Origin: Bacteroidota bacterium
Lineage (GTDB): Bacteria > Bacteroidota > Bacteroidia > NS11-12g > UBA955
Reading direction: 5' to 3'
Assembly (NCBI GenBank): GCA_018969565.1
Contig: JAGWYC010000022.1
Location: forward strand, 1 to 14,981
DNA length: 14,981 bases
Each line of letters starts with the position of its first letter. The stretch's first letter is position 1. Positions 8,001 through 13,113 of this stretch are shown here, one piece after another. A program made the position numbers and the translations under genes. The notes beneath the pieces were generated by a model, which saw only the letters and a list, made by a program, of their open reading frames with translations, was not told the DNA's origin and made no database searches.

Positions 8001-8375
8001 ATGGTAGAAGGGCATCCGAACGTGAAGAATGCCACTTCCATTGTGGATTATATCTTCCGTCTGCTGGGCTTTGAATACCTGCAGCGTGAAGATCTGGTGC
8101 AGGTGAAGCCTCAGGATATGGTGGAGAGCAGTCATGAGCAAATCAGTGCCCTGTCTGAACCAATGGACAGCATTGAACCGGAAGCAGTGATACAGTACGA
8201 GCCAAAGCCGCTTGCTGAAGCAACAGCCTATCAGCCCCGTGTAAAAGACATGCAGGACCACATGCGCGAGATGCAAAGTGACGCGCCGGCCTGTAATGTA
8301 TGCGGGCACATCACAGTGCGCAGCGGCACCTGCTACAAATGCCTGAACTGCGGGAACAGCTTGGGTTGTTCTTGA
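5043..8375 (+). CDS. nrdJ: adenosylcobalamin-dependent (class II) ribonucleotide reductase
   Basis: This 1110-residue cytoplasmic enzyme reduces ribonucleotides to deoxyribonucleotides using a cobalamin-generated thiyl radical, and needs no oxygen. The active-site triad N388/C390/E392 lies in SNPCSE, with C390 the radical cysteine. C181 (HACF) and C401 (TACNLASLNL) form the redox pair, with the same C390-C401 spacing as in the Thermotoga enzyme. PTGTIG (588-593) is the family's substrate-phosphate loop. An Ala/Glu-rich linker (about 838-860) leads to a TSCPD-type domain (about 925-1010). The tail is a cysteine-rich zinc-ribbon-like module with Cys 1084, 1087, 1097, 1100, 1103 and 1109, probably the thiol relay that re-reduces the active site. 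The tail codons from C1100 to the stop recur at 12689. The gene is complete and followed by a strong terminator. Confidence 0.97.
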   Translation: MNDYTVNTSGLVFERKNTNGTVSPFHMFEYDLRSSVIKKPDGTVVFEMNNVEVPKGWSQVATDIMAQKYFRKAGVPQPDGSLGRETSAKQVVHRLANCWREWGMKYGYFASAKDADVFYDELVYSMLNQECAPNSPQWFNTGLYSSYGITGKAQGHYYVDPETEKLSKSTSAYERPQPHACFILSVDDDLVNDGGIMDLWVREARIFKYGSGVGTNFSRIRGAGEKLSGGGTSSGLMSFLKIGDRAAGAIKSGGTTRRAAKMVCLDLDHPEAMEFIRWKQEEERKVAALIAAGYSNDYEGEAYATVSGQNSNNSLRIPNRFFEKLQKGEDWEFTARSDGSVMKTQPAGEVWNAINEAAWACADPGVQYDDTINEWHTCPEGGRINASNPCSEYMFLDNTACNLASLNLRKFFNTEDNTFKVSDFEYATRLWTVVLEVSVLMAQFPSREVAQLSYDYRTLGLGYANLGSMLMVAGIPYDSAEALALCGSITAILTGTSYATSAEMAAVKGPFRMYEKNKKHMLRVIRNHRYAAYNSPLNFEGLGVAPMCIDEKYCPDYLLKSACNAWDKAQQLGEKYGYRNAQATVIAPTGTIGLLMDCDTTGIEPDFALVKYKKLSGGGYFKIINQSIPQALVNLGYTPEQVHDIVNYAKGHATFQGAPFINHESLKLKGFTDEDLERLEASAPSAFEISFCFNQFTLGEECMKRCGFTPEQYNNPMFNMLGAMGFSREQIEACNVFVGGTMTIEGAPHLKEEHYPVFDCANTCGEIGTRYIHAHAHIRMMAAAQPFISGAISKTINLPNEASVDDIKSCYEMSWRLGLKANALYRDGCKLSQPLSNKSETKTEDKEEAGAETAQAAAAERPLRNLIPEELTPEIVLEAAKRILNESPDTKFKRQLSNIVERKKLPNKRKGFTQKGKVGGQTIFVRTGEYSDGTLGEIFVDMHKEGASFRSLMNCFAIAVSIGLQYGVPLEEFVNKFAFTRFEPSGMVEGHPNVKNATSIVDYIFRLLGFEYLQREDLVQVKPQDMVESSHEQISALSEPMDSIEPEAVIQYEPKPLAEATAYQPRVKDMQDHMREMQSDAPACNVCGHITVRSGTCYKCLNCGNSLGCS

Positions 8376-8379
8376 GTTG
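8340..8379 (+). repeat. direct repeat, left copy: functional 3' end of nrdJ
   Basis: This stretch spans nrdJ codons C1100 to S1110, the TGA stop and four more bases. It matches 12689-12728 at 35 of 40 positions. It marks the left edge of the inserted island and supplies the tail of the working nrdJ gene. Confidence 0.9.
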
Positions 8380-8395
8380 AACTAGCTATTGTCAT

Positions 8396-8428
8396 AAAAG
8401 GGGGATACTCAAGTATTCCCCTTTTTTT
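8396..8428 (+). terminator. rho-independent terminator behind nrdJ
   Basis: A nine-pair stem, GGGGGATAC (8400-8408) against GTATTCCCC (8413-8421) with one G-U pair, has a TCAA loop and is followed by seven T. Four A precede the stem, so it could also work in the other direction. It should insulate the island genes from nrdJ transcription. Confidence 0.85.
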
Positions 8429-8675
8429 AAAATATTCTTATGAAAGCTTTGAAAAAATAATTATATGGTGTGATGAAGCCGAAAAAAATAGAAGATGTCT
8501 GAGAGCACCCTTATCGGCATTGGTGCTTCAAGCCAAAGAAGTACGAAATTGATTTAACGTTGTATAAATAAAAAAAGCCCCGTTCCCCCTACATAAAAAT
8601 CCATGGTGGAACCACGGCGTTCGGTGGGCTACAGGGCAATTGCGAAGTAAGTGTGTGGCTCAAATACTTTCCAAA
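8429..8675. other. non-coding left flank of the island
   Basis: About 250 AT-rich bases separate the nrdJ terminator from the restriction gene's promoter box. I found only trivial reading frames of about ten codons or fewer. A perfect inverted repeat AGCACC-N12-GGTGCT lies at 8504-8527. An A-run followed by GCCCC at 8572-8580 resembles the end of a terminator read from the other strand, but I could not build a convincing stem for it. No attachment-site core or recombinase remnant was recognised. Confidence 0.4.
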
Positions 8676-8683
8676 TAATTTTG
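8676..8683 (+). promoter_or_regulatory. candidate -7 box for the island operon
   Basis: TAATTTTG matches the Bacteroidota -7 consensus and predicts a transcript starting near 8688, about 15 bases before the restriction gene ATG at 8703. No TTG is evident at the expected -33 position. If used, it would drive all three island genes, independent of nrdJ. Confidence 0.45.
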
Positions 8684-8702
8684 AAAAACAGCAAGCAACC
8701 CC

Positions 8703-11486
8703 ATGCCTCTCTCCCTCAACGAAGTCCGCACCCGAGCCGCCGCCTTCGCCCGTGATTGGGCCGATGCCTTTGACGAAGACGCCGAAGCCCAAAGCTTCTG
8801 GGATGGCTTCTTCCGTGTTTTCGGACAAGAACGCCGACAGGTCGCCATGTTCGAAAAGTTCGTAACCAAACTGAACAACAAACAAGGATATATAGACCTG
8901 TTTTGGCCCGGAAAACTGGTGGTCGAGCACAAAAGCAAAGGCAAGAACCTGGATCGGGCTTTTGATCAGGCAGCCGACTATTTCACCGGACTAAAACCGG
9001 CTGAATACCCGCGTTACATCATCGTCAGCGATTTTGCCCGCATACGCCTCTACGATCTCGACCACAACAGCAAACACGAAATCACACTGGCTGAATTGCC
9101 GGAGAAGGTTGACCTGTTCAAGTTCATTGCCGGCTATGAACAAACCCAATACAAGGAACAGGACCACGCCAATATAGAAGCGGCCGAGCTCATGGGCAGG
9201 CTGCACGATGCCATGCTGGCCACCGGTTACGAAGGGCATGCACTGGAATTGTACCTGGTGCGTCTGCTGTTCTGCCTCTTCGCTGAAGACAGCAATATCT
9301 TCGAGAAATACCAGTTCCAGTCGTATATAGAAGACCGTACGGCGGCTGACGGCAGCGACCTGGGTGCTAAACTCTCAGAGCTGTTTTACGTGCTGAATAC
9401 CGAACCGTCAAAACGCCTCAGGAACCTCGACGAGCAACTCGGCGCCTTTGCTTATGTAAACGGAGGGCTTTTTCAGGAAATGTTGCCTCCTGCAGGTTTC
9501 GATGCCCGGATGCGCGAAAAGTTGCTGGAATGCTGCAGCCTCGACTGGAGCCGTATTTCTCCGGCCATCTTCGGCAGCCTGTTTCAAAGCGTGATGGACA
9601 AAGAGAAACGCCGCAACCTCGGCGCGCACTACACCAGCGAAAAGAACATCCTGAAGCTCATCAAACCGCTCTTCCTTGACGAATTGCAGGAGGAGTTTGA
9701 AACCATCAAAGGCTACAAGAACAGCACCCAACGCCAAAATGCCCTCAACAAGTTTCATCAGAAAATATCGGAGCTCCGTTTCCTGGATCCGGCCTGTGGC
9801 TGTGGAAACTTCCTGATTGTCAGCTACCGCGAGCTACGTGTGTTGGAACTGGAGGTAATCAGGGAACTTCAGGGCATACAAATGGTAACCGATGTCAGCC
9901 AGCTCGTGCTTTGTGATGTCGGGCAGTTTTACGGCATCGAAATAGAAGAGTTTCCCAGCCAGATAGCCCAGGTAGCGCTCTGGCTCATGGACCATCAGAT
10001 GAACCTGCGGGTGAGCGATGCCTTCGGACAGTATTACGCCCGGCTGCCGCTGAAGAGCCAACCGCATATCGTGCATGCCAACGCCCTGCGCACAGACTGG
10101 CAAAGCCTCATCACGCCCGTGCCCGGAGATGCCAGACCAGCCGTATTTGATTATATATTGGGGAATCCGCCGTTTAGTGGGGCCAAAATCATGAACCAAG
10201 AGCAACGTGATGATGTAGTTCGCATATTTGACAATTCCAGAGGTTCTGGCACACTTGATTTTGTGGCAGCCTGGTATTTGTTGGCTGCAAAGTACATTAA
10301 TAAGAATCCTGGCGTAAAGGCTGCGTTTGTTAGCACTAACTCTGTAACTCAAGGCGAGCAAGTAGTCATCATCTGGTATAAGATACTGCATGAATTGGGC
10401 CTTGAAATCCAATTTGCGCATCAGACATTTAAATGGCAAAATGAGGCAAAGGGTTTGGCAGCAGTTCATTGTGTTATTATAGGTTATTCTAAACATACCA
10501 ATAGAGTAAAATATTTATATGTGGATAAGAATGGAGAATCAATTACCCAACAGGTAAAGAATATTAACCCGTATTTGGTTGAAGGAAAAAATGTATTCGT
10601 TCAGACTCGAAATGCACCTATCTGCGATGTTAAACAATTGGGAATTGGAAATAAGCCTATTGATGGTGGTGCCTATTTGTTCACAACAGATGAGAAGGAC
10701 GACTTTCTTAAAAAAGAACCCTTGGCTAGAAAGTACTTTAAAAGATGGATGGGAAGTGATGAATTTATAAATGGTATTGAGAGGTGGTGTCTATATTTAG
10801 GGGATTCAACACCAGAGGAACTTATTAAAATGCCAAGTGTTCTATTGCGAGTGGAGAAAGTCAGAAAAAGCAGATTAGCTAGTAAAGCAGAGAGTACGAG
10901 AAAATTAGCAAATAGTCCAACAAAGTTTCACGTAGAATTCATTCCTAAGGATAGTTATTTAGTAATTCCAGAAGTGTCTACCGAAAGGAGAGCCTATATA
11001 CCAATTGGTTATCTATCGCCAGATGTGTTATCTTCGAATAAACTCAGGTTATTGCCAAATGCAACGCTTTTCGAGTATGGTATTTTAACTTCACAGATTC
11101 ATATGGATTGGATGAGATATGTTGCAGGAAGAATGAAAAGCGACTATTCGTATTCTATAAACATCGTCTACAACAATTTCCCCTGGCCGGAAGCGCCAAC
11201 GGAAGCACAGAAGCAGGCGGTGGAGGAAGCGGCGCAGCAGGTCTTGGATACGCGGGCGAAATACCCGGGCAGCAGCCTGGCCACCTTGTACAATCCCTTG
11301 ACCATGCCCGGAGATTTGCTCAAGGCGCATCAGCAGCTCGACAAGGCGGTGGACAAATGCTACCGCAAGGAGCCCTTCAAAGACGAGCGCGAGCGGATCG
11401 AGTACCTGTTTGGCTTGTATGAGCAGTACACGGCGGGTTTGCTGGCAGGGCTGGGGGAGAAGAAGCGGAAGGGGAAGAAAAGATGA
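8703..11486 (+). CDS. MmeI-type (Type IIL/IIG) restriction endonuclease-methyltransferase, single polypeptide
   Basis: The 927-residue protein combines DNA cleavage, methylation and recognition in one chain, like MmeI (about 919 residues). The N-terminal PD-(D/E)xK nuclease site is D65-x9-E75-H76-K77 in IDLFWPGKLVVEHK, the same spacing as MmeI D70/E80/K82. A helical linker follows. The gamma-type methyltransferase has GAHYTS (307-312), motif I LDPACGCGNF (361-370) for AdoMet, and motif IV NPPF (488-491), which implies N6-adenine methylation. The target recognition domain spans about 500-822 and ends at the conserved NNFPWP (824-829). A C-terminal helical domain ends in a Lys/Arg-rich tail. 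All catalytic motifs look intact, so both activities are plausible; the target sequence cannot be predicted. DNA coding for the recognition domain is much more AT-rich than the flanks. The stop overlaps the next start (ATGA). Confidence 0.93.
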   Translation: MPLSLNEVRTRAAAFARDWADAFDEDAEAQSFWDGFFRVFGQERRQVAMFEKFVTKLNNKQGYIDLFWPGKLVVEHKSKGKNLDRAFDQAADYFTGLKPAEYPRYIIVSDFARIRLYDLDHNSKHEITLAELPEKVDLFKFIAGYEQTQYKEQDHANIEAAELMGRLHDAMLATGYEGHALELYLVRLLFCLFAEDSNIFEKYQFQSYIEDRTAADGSDLGAKLSELFYVLNTEPSKRLRNLDEQLGAFAYVNGGLFQEMLPPAGFDARMREKLLECCSLDWSRISPAIFGSLFQSVMDKEKRRNLGAHYTSEKNILKLIKPLFLDELQEEFETIKGYKNSTQRQNALNKFHQKISELRFLDPACGCGNFLIVSYRELRVLELEVIRELQGIQMVTDVSQLVLCDVGQFYGIEIEEFPSQIAQVALWLMDHQMNLRVSDAFGQYYARLPLKSQPHIVHANALRTDWQSLITPVPGDARPAVFDYILGNPPFSGAKIMNQEQRDDVVRIFDNSRGSGTLDFVAAWYLLAAKYINKNPGVKAAFVSTNSVTQGEQVVIIWYKILHELGLEIQFAHQTFKWQNEAKGLAAVHCVIIGYSKHTNRVKYLYVDKNGESITQQVKNINPYLVEGKNVFVQTRNAPICDVKQLGIGNKPIDGGAYLFTTDEKDDFLKKEPLARKYFKRWMGSDEFINGIERWCLYLGDSTPEELIKMPSVLLRVEKVRKSRLASKAESTRKLANSPTKFHVEFIPKDSYLVIPEVSTERRAYIPIGYLSPDVLSSNKLRLLPNATLFEYGILTSQIHMDWMRYVAGRMKSDYSYSINIVYNNFPWPEAPTEAQKQAVEEAAQQVLDTRAKYPGSSLATLYNPLTMPGDLLKAHQQLDKAVDKCYRKEPFKDERERIEYLFGLYEQYTAGLLAGLGEKKRKGKKR
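10141..11168 (+). other. AT-rich exchanged segment encoding the target recognition domain
   Basis: Base composition changes sharply inside the restriction gene. A hand count gives 55% GC at 9601-9660, 35% at 10861-10920 and 57% at 11281-11340. The low-GC part starts at about the NPPF motif codons and ends at about the NNFPWP codons, which is the recognition domain with the last part of the methyltransferase. Known MmeI-family enzymes vary most in this domain. A recombinational swap of DNA specificity is the likeliest explanation; the exact edges are approximate. Confidence 0.65.
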
Positions 11487-12391
11487 GAATGGCTATTAAA
11501 AGAATGGTCCACCGCAATTTTAGAACCATTCAAGAAACGATGCATTTCTTGAATGAAAATATGCTTTGTAATCTAGATGAAAGTATATACGGAGTGAAAA
11601 GGGTGGAAATTGATTTCTCGCAATGTGATTATGTTGAACCCTATCACCTCGCACCGCTTGCCTGTGTCCTTCATGAGTATCTTGAAGCGGGCTTCAATAT
11701 TGATGTTTTAGGTCTTAACGCGCGTTTACAGAAGTATTTTGACGAAACAGGTTTTTTTGAATTTTGTGAAGGTAAATACGTGAATGCAGCGTTTCCGGAT
11801 CCAAAGGATAAGAATACTTTGCCACTATGGAGGATTATGCCAGGCGCGCACAATGTATATCCACAATTGGCAGAAGGATTTTTCGAGACAAACGGCTTGA
11901 CAGGAAGAGATCTGCAACCGTTAAACAGCGCTTTAGGAGAAATGATGAACAATGTTTTCGATCACTCAGAGTGCAAAATACCAGGGTATACGGTTACACA
12001 GTTTCATCCGAATCGAAAGTTGCTCCATACCTGTGTTTGTGATTTAGGCTGTACGATTCCAAAGTCTGTAAACGATTATTTGACGTCACAAGGTTTACCC
12101 TCCATTTCCTCTGCTGCAGCGCTTGACAAGGCCATGGAGAAGAATTTCTCCTCATATACCCAACCTCATAACAGAGGTTTGGGTCTTGATAACCTTGTCT
12201 CGATTGTACGGGCTTTGAAAGGTAGATTTCTCCTCGTTAGTGGTAGTTCAGCCTGCATTATGGAGCACGAAGAAGAAGTGCTTCTCGATATGCAGAGCAA
12301 TTTTCCTGGAACAATGGTCGTTATAACTTTGAATACGGATCACCTGGAAGTCAAAGAAGAGGAACAAACAGATGATTTGCACATTTTTTGA
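11483..12391 (+). CDS. STAS-like domain fused to a GHKL (histidine-kinase-like) ATPase
   Basis: This 302-residue protein appears to have two domains. Residues about 15-100 resemble a STAS fold (VEIDFSQCDYVEP at 41-53, then HLAPLACVLHEYL), but where phosphorylatable STAS domains carry Ser it has EPYHL. Residues about 140-285 show the Bergerat ATP-binding motifs: N-box E153-x3-N157-xx-D160-H161, G1-like DLGCTIP (187-193) and G2 NRGLGLDN (230-237). The usual second Gly of the G1 box (DxGxG) is Thr, so ATP binding may be altered. The arrangement recalls anti-sigma kinases such as SpoIIAB. It starts inside the restriction gene stop (ATGA) after a GGAAGGGGAAG stretch, so translation is probably coupled; an ATG at 11489 is an alternative start. 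The DUF4325 protein that follows is the likely partner. GC is about 30% in a sampled 60 bases, well below its neighbours. Biological role unknown. Confidence 0.8.
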   Translation: MRMAIKRMVHRNFRTIQETMHFLNENMLCNLDESIYGVKRVEIDFSQCDYVEPYHLAPLACVLHEYLEAGFNIDVLGLNARLQKYFDETGFFEFCEGKYVNAAFPDPKDKNTLPLWRIMPGAHNVYPQLAEGFFETNGLTGRDLQPLNSALGEMMNNVFDHSECKIPGYTVTQFHPNRKLLHTCVCDLGCTIPKSVNDYLTSQGLPSISSAAALDKAMEKNFSSYTQPHNRGLGLDNLVSIVRALKGRFLLVSGSSACIMEHEEEVLLDMQSNFPGTMVVITLNTDHLEVKEEEQTDDLHIF

Positions 12392-12404
12392 TTAATTTCG
12401 CACC

Positions 12405-12695
12405 ATGCACCTGCTCAAGGTCTATGAACTAACACACACCTGCACCACCAATGCGGACGCCGTAGCACTCGATGTTGCCGTGCGCAAATTGCTGCATGCC
12501 GGTGAAAGTGTGAAGCTCGATTTCCATGGCATCACGGGCATGACCACTTCCTTTCTCAACAGTTCCTTCGGTGCTTGGGTGGAAGATTTTGGCTTCGAAG
12601 CGCTCAAGGGCCGCATTGTGCTGACCAATTACACGCCGTTCATCGCGAAGTTCATCCGAACGTATATGGACAACTGCCGGTTTCAGGGTGCCTGA
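12405..12695 (+). CDS. DUF4325 STAS-like protein
   Basis: The 96-residue protein resembles the DUF4325 STAS-like family. It has a central beta strand and loop VKLDFHGITGMTTSFLNSSF (36-55), then a helix (GAWVEDFG), a strand (GRIVLTNY) and a C-terminal helix (PFIAKFIRTYMDN). T47/T48/S49 sit where anti-anti-sigma factors carry the Ser phosphorylated by their partner kinase. It lies 13 bases after the STAS-GHKL gene, in the order expected of a partner-switching pair. Its stop (12693-12695) is formed by bases of the displaced nrdJ tail, out of frame, so the native C-terminus may have been trimmed or altered, though the length is still near normal. GC is about 53%, unlike the preceding gene. No good Shine-Dalgarno is seen. 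Confidence 0.78.
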   Translation: MHLLKVYELTHTCTTNADAVALDVAVRKLLHAGESVKLDFHGITGMTTSFLNSSFGAWVEDFGFEALKGRIVLTNYTPFIAKFIRTYMDNCRFQGA

Positions 12696-12728
12696 ACTGT
12701 GGGAACAGCCTGGGTTGCTCCTAAGTTG
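12689..12728 (+). repeat. direct repeat, right copy: displaced 3' end of nrdJ
   Basis: This remnant encodes CLNCGNSLGCS plus stop, identical in protein to the nrdJ C-terminus. It differs from the left copy at five of 40 bases: TGC/TGT, TTG/CTG, TGT/TGC, TCT/TCC and TGA/TAA. It has no upstream nrdJ body and cannot be expressed as such; it is the footprint of the insertion. Confidence 0.9.
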
Positions 12729-12751
12729 CGTCAATCAGAAATAAAAACAGA

Positions 12752-12778
12752 GGGGAGGTCGGAAGGCTTCCCCTTTTT
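12752..12778 (+). terminator. rho-independent terminator after the displaced nrdJ tail
   Basis: A nine-pair stem, GGGGAGGTC (12752-12760) against GGCTTCCCC (12765-12773) with two G-U pairs, has a GGAA loop and is followed by five T. It stands in the same place relative to the displaced tail as the 8396 terminator does to nrdJ, so it is probably the older nrdJ terminator. It now ends the island operon. Confidence 0.82.
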
Positions 12779-13098
12779 AATTGTTTTCCGTTAGACGAAG
12801 TTTTGGCTGGAATGAGCCTTTCAAATTTTGAACTCAAGACATGAAGTACGTTCCTGATTTCGAAAACCAAAGCGGGCAACTACCTTCGTGGCCAATAAGA
12901 CTCGCCACGCTTCCCATCAGAACAGCGCACCAGGGCGGGTTTTCGATTTTTAGGGAGATCAGGTGATGAAACACACCAAGCCGCTATTCAGAAACTGAGG
13001 CTACAAACTGTTTTATGGCTGATAACAAAGTGAGTAGAAATAAAGGAAGGGGGTAAGCCCTTCTTCTTTAAAGAACCTCCTATTTGGAACCTCAGAAC
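12779..13098. other. non-coding right flank with possible structured element
   Basis: About 320 bases without a convincing gene. A perfect nine-base inverted repeat TCGAAAACC (12860-12868) / GGTTTTCGA (12938-12946) encloses an inner CGTGGC/GCCACG hairpin (12887-12909), which could form a folded RNA. Nearer the exporter gene an imperfect eight-pair stem (13044-13051 with 13058-13065) is followed by a short CTTTA. A 41-codon frame from 12841 looks like chance; I recognise no homologue and no transposase remnant. Confidence 0.35.
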
Positions 13099-13106
13099 TA
13101 CCTTTG
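13099..13106 (+). promoter_or_regulatory. candidate -7 box for the EamA transporter gene
   Basis: TACCTTTG is an exact TAnnTTTG match. The predicted transcription start (about 13110-13112) lies only a few bases before the GTG at 13114, which favours that start and implies a nearly leaderless mRNA. The only upstream TTTG (13083-13086) is 12 bases away, too near for a standard -33 box. Confidence 0.4.
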
Positions 13107-13113
13107 CACAACT

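Larger units (their letters stand above)
8380..12689. mobile_element. genomic island inserted at the 3' end of nrdJ, carrying an MmeI-type restriction-modification system and a STAS/GHKL pair
   Basis: The segment is bounded by two diverged copies of the last 40 bases of the nrdJ region. The copy attached to nrdJ is in use; the other is stranded 4,349 bases downstream with its own terminator. This is the geometry left when an element integrates at a gene's 3' end and restores the gene with its own tail, or when homologous recombination brings in a related nrdJ tail plus cargo. The cargo is three same-strand genes. No integrase, transposase or terminal inverted repeats are visible, so the mechanism is inferred and the unit may be non-autonomous or decayed. 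Confidence 0.55.

Noticed and set aside
8600..8618. CCATGG/CCACGG near-palindrome upstream of the restriction gene as a controller (C-protein) box
   Set aside because: Only five of six pairs match, with a tiny loop, and no C-protein gene is present.
9834..10496. 220-codon minus-strand frame inside the restriction gene
   Set aside because: It runs opposite the methyltransferase motifs, crosses the GC switch and has no family signature.
8380..12689. Prophage, transposon or integron
   Set aside because: No integrase, transposase, phage structural gene or terminal inverted repeat could be found between the repeats, so I call it only an island of uncertain mechanism.
12841..12966. 41-codon plus-strand frame near the island's right flank
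   Set aside because: Short, no homologue recognised, no ribosome binding site, and it overlaps the inverted repeat.
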